Of a DNA stretch of 64,000 bases, positions 1 through 10,949 are shown one piece after another (the stretch's first letter is position 1; every line of letters starts with the position of its first letter). Under the pieces are notes generated by a model. The model saw nothing but the letters and a program-made list of their open reading frames with translations. It did no database searches and had not been told where the DNA came from. The stretch comes from Ceratobasidium sp. AG-K (lineage: Eukaryota > Basidiomycota > Agaricomycetes > Cantharellales > Ceratobasidiaceae). Location: assembly GCA_037039685.1 (NCBI GenBank), contig JAWNGF010000003.1, positions 3,818,571 through 3,882,570 of the forward strand. Reading direction: 5' to 3'. The translations under genes and the position numbers were made by a program.

Positions 1-3000
1 GCGCTATTCCAACAGCTGCAGGTAGGTTCCAGCTCCGCGGAGTGCTCGACCTGCTGATAACGCGAGGCCAGAACGATATCTGCCTCAGAGCACTGGAGAA
101 TACCAGTAAAGAGCATGTGGTAAGTCCAACGTACCAGTATGCAGCGGTGAACCACATCTTATGCTTTGCCTTCCAGAAATCGCTCCTTCAAGGGCTATCT
201 GCAGTTGATGATGCATGGTATGACTCGACCTACTCTACTACCATCCAGCGTCGTGGATGTACGGCAGAGACACGTGAACAGGTTCAGGCGGACCTTCAGA
301 AATGGATAGGAGACCCCAATGGCGCCAAGATCTACTGGATGAACGGCATGGCGGGAACCGGGAAAACAACGATCGCATACAGTCTATGCGAGTGGCTGGA
401 AAAGAACCAGCGGCTGGGTGGCAGCTTCTTTTGCTCTCGCGTATCATCCTCATGCCGAAACGTCAACTCAATACTCCCCACCATCGCATATCAGCTTGCA
501 CGATATTCACCGAGTTTTCGTTCTGCGTTGTGCCAGGTTCTGGACAGTAACCCAGATGATGGGAAACGTAACGTCGTGAAGCAGTTCGAGAAGTTGCTAC
601 AGGATCCAATGAAAACGGCAGGGGACACTATCCCGGAAGGGGTGGTTATCGTAATCGATGCGCTGGACGAGTGTGAGGATGACTATAGCGTACGGCTCAT
701 CCTCGGAACGCTCTTGAAACTCGGATCGAAGCTTCCAGTCAAGTTCTTCATCACTAGTCGACCCGAATCCGGAATCCGAAATAAAATGATGTCACCGGGC
801 GGATATTCGCCAACGGTCCTACACCTTCATGACATCGAGCAGTCGATCGTCGAGGAAGATATCAAGAAGTACCTGGTCGAAGCCTTTGAGGAGATGACCC
901 CACCCCCATCCCGCGCCGAAATAGAGCAATTGACGAAGCTAGCCGGAAGGCTGTTCATCTACGCTGCAACAGTGGTTCGATACGTCCTACCCGACAAGGG
1001 GCCCAGTAGCCCAGCTGTACGGCTAAAGGCAGTGTTGGGTGCGAACCGTCACGAGACGCAAAAGACACAATTGACCCAGAGATACAAACACCTCGACGAC
1101 TTGTACAGCGCTGTGCTCGAAGCAGCTTTTGGTGGCGAAGGCGCTGAAGTAGGTGAAATCAATACGACGCGACTCGTGCTTTGGACAGTGGTATGCGCCA
1201 AGGAACCCATGTCGATCCCAACACTGTCGACGTTTCTGTCCGTTTCCGAGGGGGAGGTGTCATCGGCGTTGCATCCGTTACTATCGGTGCTCCATGTATC
1301 CGAGTCGAATGGGCTGATATCCACGTTGCACGCATCGTTCCCAGACTATATGCTCGATCACTCACGCTCCGGGAGGTTTTACTGCGATGAAGTGGCTCAG
1401 AGTTGCTTTTTGGCGGATCGTTGCCTGGATGTAATGAAAGAGCATCTTCGGTTCAACATCTGCAGCCTAGAGTCATCATTCGTGTTCGACAGCGATGTAA
1501 CCGAGTTGGAGGATCGTATCAGAGCCAATATCTCACCATCCCTATACTACGCATGCCGGTACTGGGGAGAACACCTGTGTCACGGATCGGATGCCACTAT
1601 ACTATATGACAAGCTGGGCGAATTCTTTAGGTGTAGGCTGCTTTTCTGGCTGGAGGTTCTGAACCTCAAACGACGCGTCGTAGAGGGTGTGTCAGTTCTG
1701 AGCCAAGCAGAGATATGGTTAACGGTGAGCACAGCAGGTTAAGCAATTGAGTAGACATACTGAGATTGCGCGGCAGTCGCGGCAGTCTACACGGGCTTCA
1801 AGACATCTTCAAGACCTAGCTAATGACGCACATGATTTTATGAGACGATTTGCAGCCAGCGCGTGCGGAAGGAGTACACCGCATATATACATCTCGGCAA
1901 TCCCAATGTCTCCGAAGTCAAGCTTAGTATACAAGTGCTACCGGAAACGACTTCAGGGATTATTGGGGGTGAAGGGAACGGCAATGGAACAGCGGCAACA
2001 TGCGGCGCAAGCGACGTGGGCGACTGATTCAACGGTTCTTTCTCTTGCGGTCTCACGAGACGGAACGCGTATCGTCTCTGGCTCTTATGATAACACCATC
2101 CGAGTGTGGGACGCACGTACCGGCGACGTCGTAGCTGGGCCGTTTCAGGGGCATACATCCTGGGTCAACTCGGTTGGGTTCTCTCCCGACGGCACGCGTA
2201 TCGTCTCTGGCTCCGACGACAACACCATCCGAGTGTGGGACGCACGTACCGGCGACGTCGTAGCTGGGCCGTTTCAGGGGCATACAGACTCGGTCAACTC
2301 GGTTGGGTTCTCTCCCGACGGCACGCGTATCGTCTCTGGCTCCGACGACAACACCATCCGAGTGTGGGACGCACGTACCGGCGATGTCGTAGCTGGGCCG
2401 TTTCAGGGGCATACATCCTCGGTCAACTCGGTTGGGTTCTCTCCCGACGGCACGCGTATCGTCTCTGGCTCAAATGACAAGACCATCCGAGTGTGGGACG
2501 CACGTACCGGCGACGTCGTAGCTGGGCCGTTTCAGGGGCATACATCCTCGGTCAACTCGGTTGGGTTCTCTCCCGACGGCACGCGTATCGTCTCTGGCTC
2601 TTATGACAACACCATCCGAGTGTGGGACGCACGTACCGGCGACGCCGTAGCTGGGCCGTTTCAGGGGCATACATCCTCGGTCAACTCGGTTGGGTTCTCT
2701 CCCGACGGCACGCGTATCGTCTCTGGCTCTTATGACAAGACCATCCGAGTGTGGGACGCACGTACCGGCGACGCCGTAGCTGGGCCGTTTCAGGGGCATA
2801 CATCCTCGGTCAACTCGGTTGGGTTCTCTCCCGACGGCACGCGTATCGTCTCTGGCTCTTATGACAACACCATCCGAGTGTGGGACGCACGTACCGGCGA
2901 TGTCGTAGCTGGGCCGTTTCAGGGGCATACATCCTGGGTCTTGTCGGTTGGGTTCTCTCCCGACGGCACGCGTATCGTCTCTGGCTCTTATGACAACACC

Positions 3001-4137
3001 ATCCGAGTGTGGGACGCACGTACCGGCGATGTCGTAGCTGGGCCGTTTCAGGGGCATACATCCTGGGCCTTGTCGGTTGGGTTCTCTCCCGACGGCACGC
3101 GTATCGTCTCTGGCTCAAATGACAACACCATCCGAGTGTGGGACGCACGTACCGGCGACGTCGTAGCTGGGCCGTTTCAGGGGCATACATCCTGGGTCAA
3201 CTCGGTTGGGTTCTCTCCCGACGGCACGCGTATCGTCTCTGGCTCTTATGACAACACCATCCGAGTGTGGGACGCACGTACCGGCGACGTCGTAGCTGGG
3301 CCGTTTCAGGGGCATACATCCTCGGTCAACTCGGTTGGGTTCTCTCCCGACGGCACGCGTATCGTCTCTGGCTCTTATGACAACACCATCCGAGTGTGGG
3401 ACGCACGTACCGGCGACGTCGTAGCTGGGCCGTTTCAGGGGCATACATCCTCGGTCAACTCGGTTGGGTTCTCTCCCGACGGCACGCGTATCGTCTCTGG
3501 CTCTTATGACAACACCATCCGAGTGTGGGACGCACGTACCGGCGACGTCGTAGCTGGGCCGTTTCAGGGGCATACAGACTCGGTCAGGTCGGTTGGGTTC
3601 TCTCCCGACGGCACGCGTATCGTCTCTGGCTCTTATGACAACACCATCCGAGTGTGGGACGCGCGTACCGGCGACGTCGTAGCTGGGCCGTTTCAGGGGC
3701 ATACAGACTCAGTCGACTCGGTTGGGTTCCCTCACGACGGCCCCTGCATTGTTCCCGGCTCACATGGTCGATTGACTCGGGTGCGTGACCCGACCACACT
3801 GGGACACGACAACGTATGTCCCCCTTATCTATTTCGTCACCCCACTCTCACCACCAAACAGTTATCTGATCGCTCCAACCTCCTCGCACCGTTTAGCCAT
3901 ATTTCTGCCTCAGGTCGTGAAACTGGGCCTCGTCTCCGCGGTGGGCGCTTTCAGATCTGCCGTGATGGGTGGGTCATGTCGGGAGACTTCTCTCTCTTCT
4001 GGGTTCCCCCCGACCTCTGTCCGTACGTGCCTGATCCCAGTTGTTCCTTAGTCATCAGTCCTCTAGGCGCTCTCTCAATTGACTATCATCAGCTCGCCAT
4101 GGGTGACAGGTGGCACGAGTGCTATGTTTGCATGTAG
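1..4137 (+). CDS. NACHT-WD40 NLR-like protein, copy 1 (5' end off window)
   Basis: STAND-type NTPase of the fungal NLR class (HET-E/NWD type in architecture), expected to act as a ligand-triggered cytoplasmic switch. Short exons at 1-21, 72-119 and from 177 match the pre-NACHT exons of the second copy (41679-46411). The NACHT domain shows a P-loop GMAGTGKTT near 340-370 and a Walker B block VVIVIDALDECED near 650. The reading frame stops at 1740 and resumes in another frame. An intron 1725-1776 (GTGAGC..GGCAG, 52 nt; alternative acceptor 1785) enters and leaves in phase and joins the two, so a frameshift is not required. The C-terminal half carries 14 WD units and then a tail (WVMSGDFSLFWVP ... 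DRWHECY) shared with copy 2. The family and domain calls are firm. The exact splice and the ligand are not known. Confidence 0.85.
2029..3790 (+). repeat. Tandem 129-bp WD40 repeat array (14 units)
   Basis: Fourteen 43-residue WD units lie in register every 129 bp, for example at 2158, 2287, 2416 and onward to 3706. Units 2-13 are nearly identical in DNA. Unit 1 differs at its start and unit 14 is eroded (the core IRVWD has become TRVRD). Differences between units fall on a few codons: the S/D and W/S pair after GHT, the N/L/R/D two residues later, the Y/D/N and N/K in GSxDxT, and V/A in GDxV. Silent differences are few (GAC/GAT in the GD codon, GCA/GCG once). Fourteen units would make two seven-bladed propellers. 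The pattern is that of a homogenised, length-variable recognition array. Confidence 0.95.
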
Positions 4138-4605
4138 CAACTTCATATATTTCTCATTCCCTTCTTTTCTTTGATGTACATACACGCCGCTTAAATCATC
4201 ATCTCTCTGACATTTCAACCAACAATTCTAGCCAAGGATACCTGCTTTTCTGGGTGTGTTATGGACTGGGTGTTCTACCCCTCACCCGCATCAACCATGA
4301 TCCTTCATGCTATTCTTTATCTCCCCTGCCAGTCCTTATCCTCAAGCTGGACCCGGACATCTTCCATACGTCCGCCTGATAGGAGAATAGGAGCGAACCA
4401 TCTGAGGCATGTGGTAATATAGGTAGGCCATCATAAGGTATGGAACTCAATAATTGCGCCACTGTGATTTGTATTGTCATCCCGGGAGATCCAGAAGCCT
4501 CGCATTTGAGCAGACAACCAAGACATCATAATTACATGCCGATAGATCCTTAGTCTGTCATCAGCCTCAATGCAAACACAGTCACCTGGGCCGCTCTGGA
4601 CATGC
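4138..4605. other. Intergenic, convergent 3' ends
   Basis: The space between the end of the NACHT-WD40 gene and the end of the opposing Est1-like gene. No coding pattern or repeat was recognised. Confidence 0.6.
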
Positions 4606-7600
4606 TCAACCTCGACCCGCCATCCCCCCTGGATTTGTATACGTTCTCTGCCTTGCTGTTCCTACGAATTCGCTGGACGCCAACGCCTCCCTGGAGGCGT
4701 CATTTCGTCCAGGCCATTCATGGAGACCGCGCAGAACTTTGCCTGATATTGGGTTGGCCCGCATAGATCCGGTTCGAGGCGACACTTCGAGGTGTACTGA
4801 ACCCGACACCTCTTGAGGCGCAGGCGTCCAGATTGATGTGGCCCCAGATAGAGACGCGACTCGCGTGTGTGAATCGAAGAAGGTCGATACAGGCTCGTTC
4901 ATTCTGCCGCCAGAGTATAGCGGGGCGCTAGGGAACGGATTGGTCGACCTGGTGCCGGAAAACGAGGAGGGACGACTAGAGAATGAGGGGAAAGGCGACG
5001 GCGTGGGGATGTTCTGATTTGATCGTGGGCTGAAACCGTTGTGCGGTGGACTCCGAGGTGGGTATGCGGGGAACGCTGAGCTCTGGGTGCTCGGTGCCAA
5101 GAACGACGGCGTTGGTCCAGGTACGGACATAGTCCTGCCTACGAACGGTGTGGTCGAGATGCTGACGCTCGGTGGCTCGCTGCCCGATACGCTTGACATG
5201 TTCAGGAACGTAGGAGTCCCATTGAGTACATGGTTCAGCAAGTCTTCGGCCGTGGTTCCAGCTCGCTTTGGTAGGCGCGTTTCATTCGGCTGGGCAGCTC
5301 GATTGTTTGACCCGATAGAGAGGAACGATGGAGTGGGTGGTGGCCAGGCCGGCACCACACCGGGCTCCGCAAGGGGGGATGGTGACTCTGGCGGAGACGT
5401 CGAGACATTTCTATACCCATACCCTCAGACATTAGCTAATCAAAATCATGTGAACCAACCAATGAACACTTACACTTGCCGATGAGTGTAGCGTTGGGGA
5501 TACAGGATCTGTTCTTCGTCATCCTCATCCTCGGTCAGCACCGCATCCATCGCAAGTCGAACTGGGTCATCTTCAGTTCGTGTGCTCACGGTTGCACGGT
5601 CATCGTCCGGATCCGGAAGTTCGTCATCATCGTCGAGCGGTTCCTCGCCGTGGTCCGACTCAGACTCATCATCCAAGTGCCCTGTCTCCCGTTGCTCCCA
5701 GTTCCCGTAGTGCGCGTGATCGCTGACCGACTGGCCTGACTGTTGAGCGTCAAACACAAAGTCTTGTCCAGCGATAGAGACGGGGGATTCCTATGGAGTG
5801 ACGTTGTGAGTATAGGGCCAGTACAAACAGCCAAGCAACCAACGTACCGGCAAGCTAGCGATGTACTTGCCGTCGACGATCAAGTCCCGGATTCGCATCA
5901 GCTGCTCTTCATTCGGATGCACGCTCGCCCCATCCACCTCCTCCCTCTCGGTTTCACCCTTGGACCCAGTTGAACTCCACCTGAGAGGCGAGAAACCCCT
6001 CATGTCAATATCTTCTTCCAGCTGAACCATCCAAGGTGAAAGAAGCTCGAGCGGAAACGCAGCCACCAGCATGGTCTCGAACGATGCCCATGCCTGCCAG
6101 AACGACGCCGCGTTGGGTCGCAACACAGGCAAGTCGTCTTCAGTCGGGGTTTCAGCGGAATACTGCTGGATGTATTTCGCGTTTGCTTTGATCCACTTGG
6201 TTGCAATCCGTAGTGCGGGTAAAGTACGTCGAAAGGTCCCGGTAATCCGCTGAGCGAGTCGGTAGGGATCTCCGACGCCCCGTTCACTGGCTTCCGCAAC
6301 CTCACGTACCCCCTCCTGAATTTCCTGGGTCCCGATCTCGAGCAAAACGGTACAAAGTGAGAGTAAATGAGCAGTGATGATGGATTCGAGGGGAACATCT
6401 TCGTCTGGTTCGTCGTCCCGTGCCTTGCCCTTGCTTCGCCTGCTGTTCAGCCGTGGTTTGTCGTCCTGTTCAAACATTCTGACCTTCCAGAGCGCTCCCA
6501 AAGCCAAGACCAGAACATGAACGATTGTCGCGGTAGGTAGGAGTCTCCGAGCAATCAGAGACGCGAAGCTTGCAAGAACGTTGTGGGTGTGCCGTGCCAG
6601 CTTGGCGGGTCTATGACGATGAAAATTCGGTTAGGTGACGCTGTCTGACCCGATCCGTGCCTGGAGCTCGCTTACCTGCATTTCCCAGTCCACAGAGCAT
6701 GCAGCAGCACGACGTCCTGCTTGAACTTGCTCTCCAGGTCCTTCGATCCATCAATGTCGACCACAGTTTTGCCGTTCCGGGCCTTTCCTTTCCTGCCACC
6801 CCGCTCCATTTCCGGATCGTTATCTACGTTTCCGTCCGCCTCTTGAGCTCTCCGCGTTCGCCACAGGTCTCGGTCTACCTCAAAACACTTGCTCAACGAC
6901 CTGACCAGATTATCTTGAGCAGTCGGGAATGGCTTTCGCACGCAAAGCGCACGATAGTAGTTGAGTGCGGCCTCAAAATAATCACGTTGGTTGGCGTACA
7001 CAATCGCGAGCTGGTTGAACGGGTTCCCTGCGCCAAGCATTTCGGATAAGGAACAAATAGACATGCAAGGAAGACGTACCATAGTCAGGGAGCAGAAGCC
7101 GGGCCTGAACGTAGAATGCCTCTGCCTTGGCGTATGGTTTCTCATGCGATCTGTCGCTTCCCTTGTCCCTGCCTCTTCGCCCACCCCGAGACCGTTTGCT
7201 ACCGGCGTCGGGGTTGCTTTTATTGGGATGGGTACCGTACTGTTCGCGATAGCGAGCGAGGTCCCCAAGGTAGATTAGCGCTCGAAAGACGGTGAGGAGC
7301 TTGTTAGATCGTTGTTCCTGGGTTGTTGGGGGATGGCTGGGAGCAACGACCTCGTCTAATCCACCTGTGCTCGTCCCGATAGCTTCTCGTCGTGCGAGTG
7401 TCTCACGGTTCTCAAACTCCACTGCGTTCATCTCGAGCGCCGCCAGAGCGTTGTTTGCCTCGGTCAGCCCATGGACACGAGCGAGTCTAGATACGATTCC
7501 AGACCAGAATGATCCCTCGGACGCTAGGAAAGCCAGGAACTTCTGAAGTATTTTCCTGTTTTCGACGACATTCTTGTTGTTGGCGGGTGACGATCGGACG

Positions 7601-7950
7601 GGGTCGATACGTGCGCGATAACGTGTGATGAGAGCATATGAGGTGTCTGTCCAGAGCGCCTGGTCAACCGAGTGTGCTTGTCGCGCAAAGGGGAAATCGA
7701 ATAGGATTTCTTTGTACTTTCGTTGGATGCTGTTATCGTTTAACACTGGGGAACATTAGGGGGCGTGTAGGCTCACCGTTTGAACTGGATGTCAATCTCA
7801 CGATCCCAAGGATCCCGCAACTTTAACTCCTCACGAAAGTCAGCCACCAGGCCCTTGACCTCCCTACGGATTTATTATTGTTAGCGGGCCGGTATCGAGA
7901 GTTGATGAGACTCACCGTGATAACTTGGATGGGTCAACCATGGTGGTCAT
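4606..7950 (-). CDS. Est1/Smg7-like protein (14-3-3-like/TPR)
   Basis: Member of the Est1/Smg5-6-7 family, which acts in nonsense-mediated decay and telomere maintenance. The start is the ATG at 7950 (MTTMVDPSKL), followed by an intron and an exon encoding EVKGLVADFREELKLRD. A further intron leads to LNDNSIQRKYKEILFDFPF, the N-terminal 14-3-3-like region. ALIYLGDLARYREQY, then AEAFYVQARLLLPDYG and GNPFNQLAIVYANQRDYFEA, are the helical TPR-like hallmarks of the family. Later exons (about 6500-5800) hold the Est1 DNA/RNA-binding-type region, then an acidic stretch (5757-5480) and a Ser/Pro-rich tail (5358-4606). No PIN domain is seen, so it resembles Smg7/Ebs1 rather than Smg6. Exon joins are read by eye. 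Confidence 0.8.
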
Positions 7951-8080
7951 CCTGACGTTGATTCATCTGTGGGGTCGACTTTAGAATTGACAGCAAAGGG
8001 TTCAGGATCAAATCCAACCACGTGGCTCAGTTGCCTCGAAACAATCACAAACTCGACTCCCACGGCGCTTGGGAGATATT

Positions 8081-10475
8081 ATGGGGGACAGACACAGACA
8101 GACTCCGTACGAAGATGAAGAGGTCGAAACTCTGATACCCCAGGAGAAAATCACCCCAAGGGAGAAAACGAGGTCTCGCACACTTTATTTTCTTGCATTT
8201 GCCGGCGGGATACTCGGTTCTATTCTGGTCCAAGCAATTGTCTCTGCTTTGCGCTCTGAGCCTCCGAGTACTTTGTTCGCCGCCAATGCCACCCACTTTC
8301 CTCCCTCGCACCCGGAAAACTGGGAACCCAACCGTTTCCCTCCTGACGTCGGCTATCCCGGCCCGACACCGACTGGCGCTGAAGCCGCCGTGCTCGCAAC
8401 CGCCAAACCCTACTCGACACACCCCGGTGCTGCGGGCCTACTCGCGCCGGCTTTTATCCCTGGCACAAATCGCACCGACGGCTTCAACTTGTTCAGGAGT
8501 TGGGGCAGTCTGAGTCCGTGGTACTCTGTGAGCAGTGCCGAGTTTGGGTTGCCCGAGGCGGGAGTGGACGCGCCCGAGACGTGTCGTATCACTGGTGTTC
8601 ATATCCTTCATAGACACGGAGCTAGGTAAGCTTATCTATATTTTGGCGCGTAAAAGATACTTAATCTACTGTACAGATATCCTACATACGACCCGGGCTG
8701 GGGGCAGCCAGCTTCGTTGGGCCAAAAGTTGAGCTCCATGACCGGTCTAAAGGCTACGGGGCAGCTAGAATTCCTCAACAGTTGGTGAGTCACTCTTTCA
8801 TTCACCGCCTAGTCATTCTCAGTCGCAACCCCGCAGGTCCTATCCGCTCGGTGGAGAAATCTTGACCCCGTTTGGTCGTGGCCAGCTTTGTAAGCATCAC
8901 CAACCCAGACTTACAACGTGAACTAAATTACTGGAAAGATGAGCTTGGAGTGTCCATGCGCATGCGATATGGCTATTTGTTGAATAATTTCACGGAAAGC
9001 AATCGGCTGCCCGTCTTTCGTACCGAGTCACAGTACGCTCAATTGTACCGTTGCACGTCCTTCATCCACTAACAATCCATCATCATGCTGCAGAAACCGC
9101 ATGCTTGAGTCTTCCCTTAACCTCGCCCTAGGATTCTTCGGACACCCAATCGAGGATCAATACCAACAAGTTATCATGGTGACCAATCCGGGTGTACGTC
9201 GCGTCCCGTTCACTTTGTGTTTCATAATCCTGATTTTGCAGACTCCAGATTAACAACACAATCTCACCGTATATGACGTGAGTTCTTTCCCCCCGCATTC
9301 TTCCACGAATCTGAGCCGTTCCCCGCAGTTGCGCGAACGCAAACATCCCAAGCAAAGCCTACAGAGGGATCGCCAAGGTCAAAGCTTGGGCCACAAAATA
9401 CCTCGCCAACGCTCTTGAGCGGTTCCAAAAGATGGCTCCCGCGGTGAACTGGGTCATGGAAGACGTATACGCCGCACAGATGGTAAGAACCCAAAATAAA
9501 TAACACTGGTGGAAAATGCTAAACCTCGTGCTCGGATAGATGTGCCCTTACGAAACCGTTGCGCTGGGGTACTCCAAGTTTTGTGAATTGTTCACCAAAG
9601 AAGAATGGGACGGATTCGACTATTCGTGCGTGCCTCATTTTTCCAATCGACCATTGACTAATACACATGCACCCAGGCTTGACCTAGGTTTCTGGTATGC
9701 CCTATCTATAACTAACAATAGTTCCGGGTTCTTATCCCGCGCCACCCTAGGTACAACGACGCTTTCGGATCGCCCATAAGCCAAGCCCTTGGACTTGGTT
9801 GGCTCTCGGAGCTTGTAGCTCGCCTCACCCACACTCCCATTGCTGTGCACAACACAACTACCAACGCGACTCTGCACAACGACATACAGTTCCCGCTGGA
9901 TCAGTCTATATACGTTGATTCTACGCATGAGGTCCGTACTGCAATTTCATGTCAATGCGTTAGGCTGACCAGATTCTTGTCCAGACTGTCTTCTTGAACA
10001 GTAAGCACGACAATCTTTAATCTCTCCATGAAACTGATATATCTTGTTCGATAGTCATGACAGCGATGAACCTCACTCAGTTCACATCCGATGGCCAACT
10101 TCCAGAGACACACATCCCACCCAACCGGAAATTCAAGTCCTCCCGAATCGCACCTTTTGCTACCAACATGCAGGTTCAACGTGAGTCGCCCGCCTATCAG
10201 CCAACCAAAACACCACATCTCATATGATTCCAGTTCTCTCTTGCACCTCACACGCACAACCCCAGCTCCGGGTCATCATCAACGACGGCGTCGTCCCTCT
10301 AACAACAGTTCGTGGATGCCCAGAGGACAAAAACGGAATGTGTCCGGTCGATACGTTTGTGGCTGCGCAAAAGGAGACCATCGGGACCTCGAGTTGGGAT
10401 TGGGCGTGCAATGGCACATGGGAAATTGAGGAAGGGTGGTCGACGACGCGCGGTATGCCTCCGGCGCCGAAATGA
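8081..10475 (+). CDS. Histidine acid phosphatase, membrane-anchored (copy 1)
   Basis: Clade-2 histidine phosphatase (phytase/acid phosphatase family) that hydrolyses phosphomonoesters through a phosphohistidine. The active-site motif RHGAR is split by an intron at 8626 and continues YPTYDPGWG. The C-terminal proton-donor motif is DSTHE just before the intron near 9931. The N-terminus is a short acidic cytosolic segment, then a hydrophobic helix (LYFLAFAGGILGSILVQAIV), then Ser/Pro/Asn-rich sequence. This reads as a type II membrane anchor or uncleaved signal rather than a clean secretion signal. The start ATG is at 8081. About ten short introns interrupt it. The last exon (LRVIINDGVVPL ... 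MPPAPK) ends at 10475. A diverged inverted paralogue lies at 34716-37211. The substrate is not known. Confidence 0.85.
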
Positions 10476-10949
10476 GATGGACCGGCGTTTTAGCTCTGCA
10501 TAGATTTTGGGTCTTGCTTTGGTGTTCTATACCCCGCTATCTTGGTATTCTATCATCTGCTTATTTATCGTTTACACATGCGCGTGGTTCGTACCAGGAT
10601 TTTCGGTCGTTCGGCTGGATGTGGCGGTGACGACATCTCGATGGTAGTTGTATGCACTTTAGCGACAAGACTCACTGGAATTGATATTCCCCGATGCCAA
10701 CGTGGATGGGACTACCCTTCAATAAAACACAATTCGGAAACCTACCTTGGATCCAATTCAAGCAGTCATGTTCCTCAACGCCTAGTAGAACATGGGGGGC
10801 ATCAATAAATAAATTACCATACGAGTAGCGACAAACAACCAATATACAAGAAAACAATAAAAACAAAACATAAAACGAAATACAAAATGAAACACAAAAC
10901 ATTTACAAAGCGAATTGAATGCATACATAAACCTACACCTCCCACAAGA
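10476..10949. other. Intergenic, convergent 3' ends, A-rich
   Basis: An A-rich stretch (about 10800-10915, rich in AAACAAAA-like runs) between two converging genes. Probably 3' UTR and polyadenylation signals. No coding signal. Confidence 0.5.

Noticed and set aside
1740..1742. NACHT and WD40 parts as two separate genes or a frameshifted pseudogene
   Set aside because: A phase-compatible 52-nt intron (or 61-nt alternative) explains the change of frame without any lesion.
2053..3799. Several antisense and shifted-frame ORFs across the WD40 array
   Set aside because: They are shadows of a 129-bp repeat (a multiple of three), so every frame without a stop in one unit stays open across the array.
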